A stretch of DNA of 64,000 nucleotides from Bacillota bacterium. Its GTDB lineage: Bacteria; Bacillota; Clostridia; Lachnospirales; Lachnospiraceae. Shown here in pieces: positions 1 to 8,804 of the stretch. The stretch spans positions 10,299-74,298 of the forward strand of contig JAEZFK010000024.1 of NCBI GenBank assembly GCA_023437715.1, in the 5' to 3' direction. The translations under genes and the position numbers were made by a program. The notes below the pieces were generated by a model. That model saw only the letters and a list, made by a program, of their open reading frames with translations. It was not told the DNA's origin and searched no databases. The stretch's first letter is position 1; the number at the start of each line of letters is the position of its first letter.

Positions 1-948
1 TCCCCGTTCAATCTGCTGGATTAAGGATTCCACGATAAAGCCCCAGCGGGGATTGCTTTCCACGGTTCCCAAGTATTCGCCTGCAATGATGGCCTTGCAC
101 ACATCCTGGATTCCGTTGATGGATACGATGGAGATATGGGAAGGATTAAGGCCGGCCACCTTGATGGCCTGAAGGGCCCCCAGCCCGTCCTCATCACTGT
201 GGGCAAAGACTGCCTGAACGGTCTGACCGTTGCCGGCCGCCTTGATTAGGGCGCTTTCCATGGCTTTCTGAGCGGTGACACGGTCAAAGTTTCCGTATTC
301 CATATCAATGATCTTTAAGTTAGGATAAAGGCTTAAGGCATCGTGAAATCCCTTTGACCGGGCCTGGGCTCCGGGGGAAGTCTCCGGACCGTAGATTTCC
401 ACGATATTGCAGGGAGCGCCGCCGGATTTTTCTGCCAGCAGCCGGGCGCAGATTTCCCCCTCTTTCAGATAATCGGCTGAAATGAGAGATACATAGTAGC
501 TTTTGTCCACTGTCTCAGCGGCCTGGTCAATGAGTATGACCGGGATATCCGCTTCCTTGGCGGCCTGGAATACGGGAGTCAGGGCAGCAATGTCGGTGGG
601 GACGATGACCAGGTAATCCACGTTTTCCTCGATCAGCCGGTAGATGTCCTCCACCTGCCATTTGGCTGAATATTCCTCCGGCTCATGATAGACGAATTCC
701 ATTCCATTGGGAATCAGCGCCTCCCGGAAGCTGTTGATCTGGGCCGTCCGCCAGGGATTGTCTGTCTCAATCTGAGAAAAGCCCACCCGCAGGCCAGGGG
801 TTTTTGACGACCGGGCCGTACTTTCAGAGCCTGTCCCAGAGGTATCATACAGGGTGAACATTAAAATCAGGCATAAAAAGGATACAAGGATCAGGCACCA
901 GTTGCGGCGGATGAAGCGCAGCAGATGCCTCCCGTTACGGACTACCAT
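1..948 (-). CDS. Membrane-anchored periplasmic sugar-binding-type protein (partial, 3' end outside window)
   Basis: The reverse strand stays open from the window edge to an ATG at 948 (316 codons, no stop inside the window). After a basic N-terminus comes one hydrophobic segment (about residues 17-34, CLILVSFLCLILMF), then a ribose/LacI-type ligand-binding fold (Peripla_BP_4). Recognisable stretches are GLRVGFSQIETDNPWR, VDYLVIVPTD, EADIPVILID and VFAHSDEDGLGALQAIK. No lipobox cysteine follows the hydrophobic segment, so it looks like an uncleaved anchor rather than a lipoprotein. The start overlaps the end of the upstream cyclase gene (ATGGTAG), which suggests translational coupling. Proteins of this form in Clostridia often pair with YesM/YesN-type two-component systems, so it may be a sensor input rather than a transporter subunit. 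That is inference; the neighbouring gene is outside the window. Confidence 0.82.
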   Translation of the reverse strand, partial: MVVRNGRHLLRFIRRNWCLILVSFLCLILMFTLYDTSGTGSESTARSSKTPGLRVGFSQIETDNPWRTAQINSFREALIPNGMEFVYHEPEEYSAKWQVEDIYRLIEENVDYLVIVPTDIAALTPVFQAAKEADIPVILIDQAAETVDKSYYVSLISADYLKEGEICARLLAEKSGGAPCNIVEIYGPETSPGAQARSKGFHDALSLYPNLKIIDMEYGNFDRVTAQKAMESALIKAAGNGQTVQAVFAHSDEDGLGALQAIKVAGLNPSHISIVSINGIQDVCKAIIAGEYLGTVESNPRWGFIVESLIQQIERG

Positions 949-1628
949 TTGGCCCACATGGTGACAGGAGAACTGTCGATTCCTTCTATCATCAGAGGAA
1001 TGGCGGCGGCTGAAATCAGGCGGCCCGATGGGGTCTGGCTTAGGTTTACGTCCTCGATGATACAGATAAAATGGTCATGGTACATGCCCAGCATGTACTG
1101 GTGGGCTAAGTCCCCGTCTGCAGAATCACTGTAGGAGGCCAGGGACACGAAGTCCAGGGCAATGGCCTTTAGGCTCGGAAAGCGTTCCACCAGATACTTT
1201 GCAGTCCTGCTGCTGACGGCCGGGCCATGATTTTCATAGGTCCCGAGATCTTCTTTCCTGATTTTCCAGAAGCCGGTCCGTATCAGCAGAAGATCACTGT
1301 CTTCGATTTCTTTGTCATAGGGAGATAAGTCCTCCGGTTCGATCTTCTCCTCAGGACCCTTTGAAATATCCGCCAGAAAGGGCTTTTCATAGAGAAAACG
1401 CTCCAGGGGGAGGCGGCATAAGGGCAAGCCGCCGGAATAGAAGTGAAGAGGTCCGTCAATGTGGGTGCCATAATGATTGAATAAGTGGATCATGGCCGTA
1501 TTGGCAGCATCTCCATGGGAAATAGAGGTGTTGGCGGTCAGTTCAAAGGTAGGGTTTCCCGGCCATGTGGGGTCCCCTTTTTTCACTGGATAAGACAGTA
1601 AATGATTCATAGAAAATTCCCTCCCCAA
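942..1628 (-). CDS. Cyclase family protein (kynurenine formamidase-like metal hydrolase)
   Basis: 228 residues. The motif HYGTHIDGPLHF (about residues 51-62) is the HxGTHxDxPxH metal-binding signature of the cyclase/KynB family (PF04199), metal-dependent hydrolases of amide or lactone-like bonds. LLLIRTGFW and the later GLLxxHxxxL-type segment also fit the fold, and the length is normal for the family. It is transcribed leftward, divergently from the amidohydrolase at 1814, and overlaps the following binding-protein gene by 7 bases. A possible promoter lies at 1655-1683. With an amidohydrolase and a LarA-family protein nearby, a role in ring opening or amide cleavage of an imported compound is plausible, but the substrate is unknown. 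No tryptophan-degradation genes are present, so kynurenine is not implied. Confidence 0.85.
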   Translation of the reverse strand: MGREFSMNHLLSYPVKKGDPTWPGNPTFELTANTSISHGDAANTAMIHLFNHYGTHIDGPLHFYSGGLPLCRLPLERFLYEKPFLADISKGPEEKIEPEDLSPYDKEIEDSDLLLIRTGFWKIRKEDLGTYENHGPAVSSRTAKYLVERFPSLKAIALDFVSLASYSDSADGDLAHQYMLGMYHDHFICIIEDVNLSQTPSGRLISAAAIPLMIEGIDSSPVTMWAKW

Positions 1629-1654
1629 TATTCTTCTGGTTAATTGGCTTCTTT

Positions 1655-1683
1655 ATTAAAGCATGTTTTTTAAACAGCGTCAA
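1655..1683 (-). promoter_or_regulatory. Predicted leftward promoter for the cyclase operon
   Basis: On the reverse strand TTGACG (1678-1683) is followed after 17 bases by TTTAAT (1655-1660), a near-consensus sigma-A promoter 27 bases upstream of the cyclase start. Confidence 0.55.
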
Positions 1684-1724
1684 CAAAATCGCATGAAATC
1701 AAAAACTTTTCCAATCAAATTATA

Positions 1725-1753
1725 TATACAGAAAAAACAGGTGATAGTATACT
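1725..1753 (+). promoter_or_regulatory. Possible rightward promoter for the amidohydrolase/ABC/LarA operon
   Basis: TATACA (1725-1730), a 17-base spacer and TATACT (1748-1753) lie 60 bases upstream of the amidohydrolase start. The -35 match is only 4 of 6, so this is tentative. Confidence 0.4.
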
Positions 1754-1813
1754 AAAACCGTCGCAAAACGGAATGCGTAACAGTGCATTATATACAAAGT
1801 TGGAGGTATCATC

Positions 1814-2713
1814 ATGAAAGTCATAGACATCCATGCCCATATCTATGAGAAAGTGGCGGGGATCACCCAGGGCCAGCCCATGGCTTCTGCGGATATGGGA
1901 CGGGTCACCATCGGAAACCGTCTGGTGCAGCTTCTGCCCCCGTCCTTTGAACACAGCCGGAGCACAGCCGAGATGCTTCTGGCACACATGGACTGGTGCG
2001 GCATTGAAAAGGCCCTTCTGATGCCCAACCCCTATTATGGGTATCACAACGCCTATTTTAAGGAGGCCATTAAAAGATATCCTGACCGCTTGCGGGGAGT
2101 GGCCCTGGTGGATATCTTGAAAGGGGAAGAGGCCGCCGGAGAGCTGGTAAAAATCTACAACGAGGGAATCCTGTTCGGCTTTAAGGTAGAGGTGGACAGC
2201 TCTTTCCAGTGCGCACCGGATACCAGGCTGACTGATTTAAAGCTTGCGCCTGTGTGGGATGTGATAAACCAATACCGCCAGCCCGCATTCCTTCACCTGT
2301 TCCGGAATCAGGACGTACAGGATATAAAAGTCCTGGCAGAGGCCTATCCGAACATCACTTTTATCATCTGCCACATGGGTGCGGATGCCTGCTTCGGAAA
2401 GGGAGTTTCTTCCGGCAACTATGAGGATCTGCTCCGGCTGGTGAAGAAAAGGGACAATGTTTATATGGATACCTCTACAGTGCCGGTGTACTTTGACGAG
2501 GAATATCCCTGGCAGACCTCAGTCAGCATCATCGAGACCTGCTACAAGCAGACAGGTCCGGAAAAGATGATGTGGTCCTCCGACTATCCGGGAATGCTGA
2601 ATCACGGGACCATGAAGCAGCTGATCCATCTGGTGGCTGACCGGTGCAGTAACATCCCTTATGACCACAGAGAAATGATTATGGCGGAAAACGCCAGAAG
2701 GCTGTTCTTCTGA
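1814..2713 (+). CDS. Amidohydrolase family protein (TIM-barrel metal hydrolase, amidohydrolase-2 type)
   Basis: 299 residues, started by ATG behind GGAGG. The N-terminal DIHAHIYE gives the paired metal-binding histidines on strand 1. FLHLFRN, FIICHMGAD (a later metal His) and the C-terminal SDYPG segment (catalytic/metal Asp) match amidohydrolase-2 enzymes (PF04909), which hydrolyse or decarboxylate small organic acids and lactones. It is the first gene of a rightward run containing a ribose-type ABC importer and a LarA-family protein, all with short spacing, which suggests a dedicated uptake and breakdown route for one substrate class. The exact reaction cannot be read from sequence. Confidence 0.87.
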   Translation: MKVIDIHAHIYEKVAGITQGQPMASADMGRVTIGNRLVQLLPPSFEHSRSTAEMLLAHMDWCGIEKALLMPNPYYGYHNAYFKEAIKRYPDRLRGVALVDILKGEEAAGELVKIYNEGILFGFKVEVDSSFQCAPDTRLTDLKLAPVWDVINQYRQPAFLHLFRNQDVQDIKVLAEAYPNITFIICHMGADACFGKGVSSGNYEDLLRLVKKRDNVYMDTSTVPVYFDEEYPWQTSVSIIETCYKQTGPEKMMWSSDYPGMLNHGTMKQLIHLVADRCSNIPYDHREMIMAENARRLFF

Positions 2714-2740
2714 ATATAAACAAATGGGAATCAACGGTAT

Positions 2741-2763
2741 TTCCTGCCGCTATGGCGGCGGAA
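2741..2763 (+). repeat. Intercistronic hairpin before the binding-protein gene
   Basis: TTCCTGCCGC and GCGGCGGAA form a GC-rich stem around a TATG loop with no U-tract. It sits between the amidohydrolase stop and the binding-protein ribosome site, so a processing or mRNA-stabilising role is more likely than termination. Confidence 0.4.
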
Positions 2764-2800
2764 TATATAAACACTTGAAAAGAAAAGGAGAAGAAAAGTT

Positions 2801-3904
2801 ATGAGAAAAATGATGGCAGCAGGACTGGCGGCAATGATGGCAATTACACTGGCAGCCTGCGGACAGGCAAAGCCTGCACAAACCACGGCGGAGACGGCAA
2901 AGACAGCGGAAACCACGGCAGCAGAGACCAAGGGGGAAGAAGCGGGCACGGCAGCCGGAGCAGGAGAGGGCAAGGGCTACGTGGTAGCCTTATGCAACTA
3001 TTCCATCGGCAATTCCTGGAGAGCCCAGATGGAGCAGGAATTCGTGGCAGAGGCGGAGAAGCTTAAGGCAGACGGAACCGTAAGCGAGTATTATATCACC
3101 AATTCCAACGAAGATATCAATAAGCAGATCAGCGACATGCAGGATCTGATCACAAAGAAGGTGGATGCCATCGTAATCACTGCCGCATCCCCCACAGCCC
3201 TGGCCCCTGTGGTGGAGGAAGCCACGGAAGCGGGAATCAAGGTGGTTTCCTTTGACAATGTGGTAGATACGGATGAACAGGTTGCGGCCGTAGGAATCGA
3301 CGAAAAGGAATTTGGCCGCATCGGAGCGCAGTGGCTGGCGGATATACTGGATGGAAAAGGCAAGATCGTGGTACTGAACGGCATCGCCGGTACGGCAACC
3401 GACTCCCTGCGCTGGGGCGGAGCAGAGGAAGTGTTCAGCAAGTATCCGGATATTGAGATCCTAGGCTCTGCCAATGCTTCCTGGGATTATGCACAGGGCA
3501 AGGCAGCCATGGAGTCCATGCTGTCTGCTTACCCGGAGATTGACGGCGTATGGTCCCAGGGCGGAGCCATGACCCAGGGAGCGATTGACGCTTTCCTTGC
3601 GGCAGGACGTGACCTGGTTCCCATGACAAGCGAGGGAAATAACGGAGCCATCAAGGCCTGGATTGATAACAGGGACAAGGGACTGACCTGCATCGCTCCG
3701 TCAAATCCCACCTACACCAGCGCCGAGGCTTTGCGTGTTGCAATTAAGTCCTTAAACGGCGAAGAGGTTCCAAAGGATGTGGTCATGGATATTGACACTG
3801 TAACCGAGGAGAATGTGGAAGATTATTACCGCCCTGACATGCCGGACAGCTTCTGGGTGCTGACCGAATTAAGCGACGAGGCGCTTCAGAAATTGTATAA
3901 ATAA
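2801..3904 (+). CDS. Ribose-type ABC transporter substrate-binding lipoprotein
   Basis: 367 residues behind AAAGGAG. The signal peptide ends in the lipobox LAAC with Cys20 as the predicted lipidation site. A Thr/Ala/Glu-rich linker (residues 25-60) follows, then a Peripla_BP_4 fold beginning YVVALCNYSIGNSWR. The fold includes ITKKVDAIVITAASPTA, GIKVVSFDN and VWSQGGAMTQGAIDAFLAAG, typical of ribose/xylose/autoinducer-type binding proteins. It precedes the matching ATPase and two permeases. A hairpin lies between this gene and the ATPase, consistent with higher expression of the binding protein. The ligand is unknown; the flanking amidohydrolase and LarA-like genes suggest it may not be a simple sugar. 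Confidence 0.93.
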   Translation: MRKMMAAGLAAMMAITLAACGQAKPAQTTAETAKTAETTAAETKGEEAGTAAGAGEGKGYVVALCNYSIGNSWRAQMEQEFVAEAEKLKADGTVSEYYITNSNEDINKQISDMQDLITKKVDAIVITAASPTALAPVVEEATEAGIKVVSFDNVVDTDEQVAAVGIDEKEFGRIGAQWLADILDGKGKIVVLNGIAGTATDSLRWGGAEEVFSKYPDIEILGSANASWDYAQGKAAMESMLSAYPEIDGVWSQGGAMTQGAIDAFLAAGRDLVPMTSEGNNGAIKAWIDNRDKGLTCIAPSNPTYTSAEALRVAIKSLNGEEVPKDVVMDIDTVTEENVEDYYRPDMPDSFWVLTELSDEALQKLYK

Positions 3905-3928
3905 GCAGGAAGGCATTACAATGAGCAG

Positions 3929-3957
3929 ACAGGCCGGTATCCTTATCGGCCTGTTTT
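3929..3957 (+). terminator. Hairpin with short U-tract between binding protein and ATPase genes
   Basis: ACAGGCCG (3929-3936) pairs with CGGCCTGT (3947-3954), followed by TTTTC. Such a partial terminator or 3'-stabiliser after the binding-protein gene is common in ABC operons and lowers expression of the downstream membrane genes. Confidence 0.6.
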
Positions 3958-3990
3958 CAGGATAATCCTGGGAGTTTGAGGAGGGATAAT

Positions 3991-5520
3991 GTGGCAGAAG
4001 AATTACTGAAAATGACCAACATAACGAAACGGTTCGGAGGAGTCACTGCATTGGAAAATGTGGAATTTTCCTGTAACAAGGGAGAGGTTCACGTGCTTGC
4101 CGGAGAAAATGGTGCCGGTAAAAGCACCATATTGAAGATGCTGGCAGGAATCCATCAGGCCGACGAAGGAGAGATCTATTTTCACGGGCAGAAAGTCCAG
4201 ATAAAGAATCCACAGCAGTCCCAGAAGCTGGGCATCGCCATGGTGTTTCAGGAGCTGACCCTGGTAGGGGAGATGACGGTGGCGGAAAATATTTATTTGA
4301 ACCAGGAGCCGACCACCCGCCTGGGACGGGTGGATAAAAAGGAAGTTTACAGGCGGATACGGGCCGCCATGGATAAGTACGACATCCACATAGACCCGGA
4401 TGCTATGGTGGAAAGCCTTTCCGTGGCTCGGCAGCAGATGGCCGAGATATTAAAGATTCTGGTCAGGGACCCGGAGCTGATTATTCTGGACGAACCTACC
4501 TCCGCCCTGGCAAAAAAGGAAGTAAAGCAGCTTTACCAGATTATCCGAAATTTAATTGCGGATGGAAAGACCATTATCTTCATCTCCCATAGGATGGAAG
4601 AGATGTTCGAGCTGGGGGACAGAATTACTGTTTTAAAAGACGGCTCCTATATCGGAACCAGGGTGATGAAAGAGATTGATGAGGATGAGCTGATACGCAT
4701 GATGGTGGGCCGCTCCTTGAGCAATGTGTTTCCCCCTCCTTTGTGCCAGGTGGACAATAGTAAGGTGATATTTGAGGTGAGGGATTTAAGCGATGGAGGC
4801 CGTAAGCTGGACCACGTAAGCTTCACGGTCCATCAGGGGGAAATCCTGGGGATCGCAGGCCTTCAGGGCCACGGTCAGACGGAGCTCCTAAATGCCATCA
4901 GCGGCTTATATCCCCTTACAAAGGGTGCCATTGTTGTAAACGGAACAGAGGTAACCGTGAAAAATGCAGGCCAGGCCATTGCACAGGGCATTGCCCTGGT
5001 ACCTGCAGACAGGAAGAACCAGGGGCTTATGCTGGAATTATCCAACCGGCATAACCTGGCCATATCCAGCATGAAGAAGCGGATGAAAGGCTGTTTTATC
5101 GACAGGCGGGCGGAGATTGCCTTTGCCGGAGACATAGGAAAGCGGCTTTCCATTAAGATGGGAGGCATAGAGCTTCCAGTATCCAGCCTCTCCGGAGGGA
5201 ACCAGCAGAAAGTAGTCCTGGGAAAGGAACTGGCTACTGAACCCAGGGTGATTCTCTTTGACGAGCCCACCAGAGGCATTGACGTGGAGGCTAAACGGGA
5301 ATTTTACCAGATCATGCATAAGCTGGCGGCAGAAGGAGTGGCAGTGGTGATGAATTCCAGCGACATGATGGAGGTGATCGGCATGAGCAGCCGTGTCATC
5401 GTCATGTATGAAGGCAAAATATCCGGGATACTGGAAAAGGAAGAGCTGTGCGAGGAGAGAATCATGCAGTTTGGTATGGGAATGAAGGGAATGGAAGAGA
5501 AAGGCGGTGAGGCATTATGA
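3991..5520 (+). CDS. Ribose-type ABC transporter ATP-binding protein (RbsA/MglA-like, two ATPase domains)
   Basis: 509 residues from a GTG start at 3991. I prefer this to an in-frame TTG at 3976 because GAGGAGG (3979-3985) sits at the right distance. Domain 1 has Walker A GENGAGKST, signature LSVARQQ and Walker B LIILDEPTSAL. Domain 2 has a degenerate Walker A (GLQGHGQTE), signature LSGGNQQKVVLGKEL and Walker B VILFDEPTRGID. The tandem arrangement with a weak second P-loop is the hallmark of the CUT2 sugar importer ATPases (RbsA, MglA, XylG). The stop overlaps the start of the first permease, implying coupled translation. Confidence 0.95.
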   Translation: MAEELLKMTNITKRFGGVTALENVEFSCNKGEVHVLAGENGAGKSTILKMLAGIHQADEGEIYFHGQKVQIKNPQQSQKLGIAMVFQELTLVGEMTVAENIYLNQEPTTRLGRVDKKEVYRRIRAAMDKYDIHIDPDAMVESLSVARQQMAEILKILVRDPELIILDEPTSALAKKEVKQLYQIIRNLIADGKTIIFISHRMEEMFELGDRITVLKDGSYIGTRVMKEIDEDELIRMMVGRSLSNVFPPPLCQVDNSKVIFEVRDLSDGGRKLDHVSFTVHQGEILGIAGLQGHGQTELLNAISGLYPLTKGAIVVNGTEVTVKNAGQAIAQGIALVPADRKNQGLMLELSNRHNLAISSMKKRMKGCFIDRRAEIAFAGDIGKRLSIKMGGIELPVSSLSGGNQQKVVLGKELATEPRVILFDEPTRGIDVEAKREFYQIMHKLAAEGVAVVMNSSDMMEVIGMSSRVIVMYEGKISGILEKEELCEERIMQFGMGMKGMEEKGGEAL

Positions 5521-6470
5521 TTATGAGCAGGCTCAATAAGAATTTCTGGCATAAGCACGGGCATACGGTCCTCATCTATGGGTTCCTTTTTGCGCTGATG
5601 ATATTTGTCAGCATGTTCAACCAGGACTTTTTCACAACCGGGAATTTTAAGAACCTTTTACGGTCCTCCTTTCCACTGATTATGGTGGCCCTGGGGCAGA
5701 CTCTTATTATTTTGACGGGAGGAATCGATTTATCCTTAGGAGGAATCGTGGCTCTTTGCAACGTACTGTGCGTACTTGTAATGAATCCGGATTCTGCCCT
5801 GGGATTTCTGCCGGCCCTGGGAGCAGCCCTTTTGGTAGGGCTCTTGTGCGGGGCTGTCAACGGGCTTCTGGTTACCAGAGGGCGGCTGGCCCCAATCATT
5901 GTGACCATCGCCACCACAGCCGTGTTCGACGGCCTGGCCCTGCTCCTCATGCCAAATCCCGGCGGTTCCGTTCACCGGGGGTTTGCTAAATTTTTAACTA
6001 GAGGCTGGGCAGGTCTCACTCCCTTTTTGCTGTTTCTTGCAATCCTTTTTCTCATCCGCAGCCTGGCGGGCAGCACCCCCTATGGCAAGGCCCTGCGGGC
6101 CATCGGCGGAAATGAGAATGCGGCTTATTCCACAGGCATCAAGGTGGAACGGGTGAAATTCCTGGCTTACTGCCTGGCAGGGCTTCTCTGCGCGGCAGCA
6201 GGCATCTTTTTAAGCGCCCAGATGAACTCGGCGGATGCCACTATCGGAAAAAATTACGCCATGAATGCCATAACTGCTTCCGTAGTGGGCGGTACGGCCA
6301 TGACCGGAGCAGTGGGAGATCCCCTTGGGACCATTGCCGGAGTATTCATCATTTCAATCATCAACAATATGCTGAACTTATTCGGCGTTTCTTCCTTTTA
6401 CCAGTTTATATGCCAGGGTCTCATATTGATTGCCGCACTTTCCATCAGTGCGGTACATAAGCGGCGTTAG
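5517..6470 (+). CDS. Ribose-type ABC transporter permease 1 (RbsC/BPD_transp_2 family)
   Basis: 317 residues, very hydrophobic with about 8-10 predicted membrane segments. The segment GQTLIILTGGIDLSLGGIVAL is the conserved RbsC-family motif, and GGTAMTGAVGDPLGTIAGV near the C-terminus is the loop that contacts the ATPase. The start overlaps the ATPase stop (ATGA). A second, different permease follows at 6507, so the channel is probably a heterodimer, as in CUT2 importers with two permease genes. Confidence 0.93.
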   Translation: MIMSRLNKNFWHKHGHTVLIYGFLFALMIFVSMFNQDFFTTGNFKNLLRSSFPLIMVALGQTLIILTGGIDLSLGGIVALCNVLCVLVMNPDSALGFLPALGAALLVGLLCGAVNGLLVTRGRLAPIIVTIATTAVFDGLALLLMPNPGGSVHRGFAKFLTRGWAGLTPFLLFLAILFLIRSLAGSTPYGKALRAIGGNENAAYSTGIKVERVKFLAYCLAGLLCAAAGIFLSAQMNSADATIGKNYAMNAITASVVGGTAMTGAVGDPLGTIAGVFIISIINNMLNLFGVSSFYQFICQGLILIAALSISAVHKRR

Positions 6471-6506
6471 GGCTGTTGGTGGAAGGACAAAAGGAAGGAC
6501 AGGTGA

Positions 6507-7493
6507 ATGACTGTGGAAACATACAGCAACAGACAGGCGGTGAAGATGAGCCTGATAAAAAATGGATTTGGAAATGCACAGGTAATGGTGTATATTATAC
6601 TTATGGCCCTTTTGATCGCGGCCCAGATGATTTCCCCGGGCTACTTGAAGCCGACCCATATAGCAGGAATCCTGCGTCTGGCTTCTTTCATGGGAATTGC
6701 GGCCATCGGACAGAACTTGACCATTCTGACCGGAGGAATTGATTTATCCATTGCCAATACCATCACCTTTGCTAACGTGATTGCTGCCCAGATCATGATG
6801 GGCAGGAACGAGAATATGCCGGCGGCCATTGTAGCGGTGCTGGCGGTGGGAATCGCTGTGGGCCTGATGAACGGAGTGGGAATCTACTGGCTGAAGATCC
6901 CGCCCTTTATCATGACCCTGGGGGTAGGAACTGTGATTCAGGGAATCTTTTTAATTTATACGAAAGGAGCCCCAAAGGGAAATGCAGCGCCCCTGCTGAA
7001 AGCAATTTGCGGCCAAAGCCTGGTGGGGATTGTGTCAGGAATCGTCCTGATCTGGGCTCTTATGGCGGTCATCGCCATCCTTGTGCTGAAGAAGACCCCA
7101 TATGGAAGAAAGCTCTATTCCGTGGGGATCAATGAGCAGGCAGCCAGGTTCTCCGGCATTCATACCGGGCGGGTCATATTCTCCGTTTACCTGATTTCAG
7201 CGGTGATTGCGGCCATATCGGGATTTCTTCTGGTGGGCTATACGGGAACCAGCTTTCTGGATGTGGGAACCAGCTATAATACGAAGACTATTGCGGCTGT
7301 CATCATAGGCGGGACAGCCATTACAGGCGGCAAAGGCGGCTATGCGGGAACCATTGCAGGTGCGGTAATCATGACTATCCTGGAGGATTTCCTCACTATA
7401 GTCAGCATCCCGGAGGCAGGCCGTCAGATCATGCAGGGTGTAATTATCGTGCTCCTGGTGCTGCTCTACAGCAGGGAGAGGCATAAAAAATAG
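6507..7493 (+). CDS. Ribose-type ABC transporter permease 2
   Basis: 328 residues, about 9-10 membrane segments. It repeats the family motif as GQNLTILTGGIDLSIANTITF and the ATPase-contact loop as GGTAITGGKGGYAGTIAGA. It lies 36 bases after permease 1 and 21 bases before the LarA-like gene. The first few residues are polar, and the start ATG at 6507 has AAAGGAAGGACAG upstream as ribosome site. Its partner is expected to be permease 1 rather than a second copy of itself. Confidence 0.93.
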   Translation: MTVETYSNRQAVKMSLIKNGFGNAQVMVYIILMALLIAAQMISPGYLKPTHIAGILRLASFMGIAAIGQNLTILTGGIDLSIANTITFANVIAAQIMMGRNENMPAAIVAVLAVGIAVGLMNGVGIYWLKIPPFIMTLGVGTVIQGIFLIYTKGAPKGNAAPLLKAICGQSLVGIVSGIVLIWALMAVIAILVLKKTPYGRKLYSVGINEQAARFSGIHTGRVIFSVYLISAVIAAISGFLLVGYTGTSFLDVGTSYNTKTIAAVIIGGTAITGGKGGYAGTIAGAVIMTILEDFLTIVSIPEAGRQIMQGVIIVLLVLLYSRERHKK

Positions 7494-7514
7494 AAGCGTG
7501 GAGGTGCGGGTGAG

Positions 7515-8804
7515 ATGAAGGATGGGTTTCATAACTTAAAAGAATACGGCGCAGGAACGGAATACGGTGTTCTGGAGGAGAAAGAGATTATAAACGTTCT
7601 TGAGGGAGTGGTTAAGGAGCTCCCCCAGGCGGACCGCATCCTTCTGGTGCCGCCGGATATCACCCGGCGCTACTCTTACGCCGGCCCGGCGACGGCATAC
7701 TTCTACCATGAGCTGAGCCGGGCGGCCAGGGTGGAGATCATGCCTGCCCTGGGGACTCATAGGGCCATGACCAGGGAGGAGCAGATACTGCTCTTCGGCC
7801 CGGATATTCCGGAAGAGGCATATCTTTACCACGACTGGAGGCGGGACACGGTAAAGATCGGTACCGTTCCTGCGGAATTTATCAGCCAGGTGTCCGGCGG
7901 CCGGTGGACCAAGGCAATGGAAGCGGAGACGGACCGCCGCCTGATGGACGGCACCTATGATCTGGTGATTTCCTTAGGGCAGGTGGTGCCTCACGAAGTC
8001 ATCGGCATGGCCAACTACACGAAGAATATCCTGGTGGGATTAGGCGGCCGGGGTATGATCAATGACAGCCATTTAATGGGGGCTGTCTGTGGTATGGAAC
8101 GGATCATAGGCAATATCGACTCTCCGGTCCGGGCGGTTTTCGACTATGCACAGGAGCATTTTCTGAAGAATATTCCTCTGGTGTATCTTCTGACCGTGAC
8201 CGGGCAGGAGAAAGAAAAGACCGCTGTATATGGTATCTTTGCCGGTACCTCAAGACATGTGTTTGAGGAGGCGGGAAAGCTGGCAATGAAGCGGAATATC
8301 ATCTATGTGCCCAAGCCCATGAAAAAGGTGGTGGCTTATCTGGAGCCGGGGGAATTTTCCACCGCCTGGGTGGGAAACAAGTCCATCTACAGGACCCGCA
8401 TGATGATTGAAGACGGAGGAGAGCTTCTTGTCATTGCTCCCGGGCTTAAGGGCTTCGGAGAAAATGAAGAGGTGGACAGGCTGTTGCGCAAATACGGCTA
8501 TCGGGGAACAGAGTACACCATGGACTTAGTACGAAAGGGCGTCTTTGAGCAGACCGGTATGGCGCCGGCCCACATGATCCACAGCTCTTCCGAAGGCCGT
8601 TTTACCATTACCTATGCGGTAGATCCGAAGAACATCTCCCCGGAGGAGATGAGACAGGTGGGCTATGAGTACATGGATGTCAGAGAAGCCTTGGCACGTT
8701 ATCCCATGGACCGGCTTAAGGAAGGACTTCAGGTGATGGAGGATGGGGAGGAAATCTACGTGGTGAAGAATCCGGCCCTTGGACTTTGGAAAGTGAGCCC
8801 GTAA
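7515..8804 (+). CDS. LarA-family protein (nickel-pincer lactate racemase-like epimerase)
   Basis: 429 residues. LLVPPDITRRYSYA matches the N-terminal DxTRP-type motif of LarA (DUF2088), and MPALGTHRAMT matches its GTHRPMT catalytic-His motif. VPHEVIGMANYTKNILVGLGG (around residue 155-175) carries a His and the Lys position expected to hold the nickel-pincer nucleotide. LarA homologues racemise or epimerise 2-hydroxy acids using this cofactor. No larB, larC or larE cofactor genes are in the window, so the cofactor would have to be made elsewhere in the genome. As the last gene of an ABC-importer operon, it probably inverts a stereocentre of the imported hydroxy acid or its breakdown product. 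The substrate is unknown. Confidence 0.85.
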   Translation: MKDGFHNLKEYGAGTEYGVLEEKEIINVLEGVVKELPQADRILLVPPDITRRYSYAGPATAYFYHELSRAARVEIMPALGTHRAMTREEQILLFGPDIPEEAYLYHDWRRDTVKIGTVPAEFISQVSGGRWTKAMEAETDRRLMDGTYDLVISLGQVVPHEVIGMANYTKNILVGLGGRGMINDSHLMGAVCGMERIIGNIDSPVRAVFDYAQEHFLKNIPLVYLLTVTGQEKEKTAVYGIFAGTSRHVFEEAGKLAMKRNIIYVPKPMKKVVAYLEPGEFSTAWVGNKSIYRTRMMIEDGGELLVIAPGLKGFGENEEVDRLLRKYGYRGTEYTMDLVRKGVFEQTGMAPAHMIHSSSEGRFTITYAVDPKNISPEEMRQVGYEYMDVREALARYPMDRLKEGLQVMEDGEEIYVVKNPALGLWKVSP

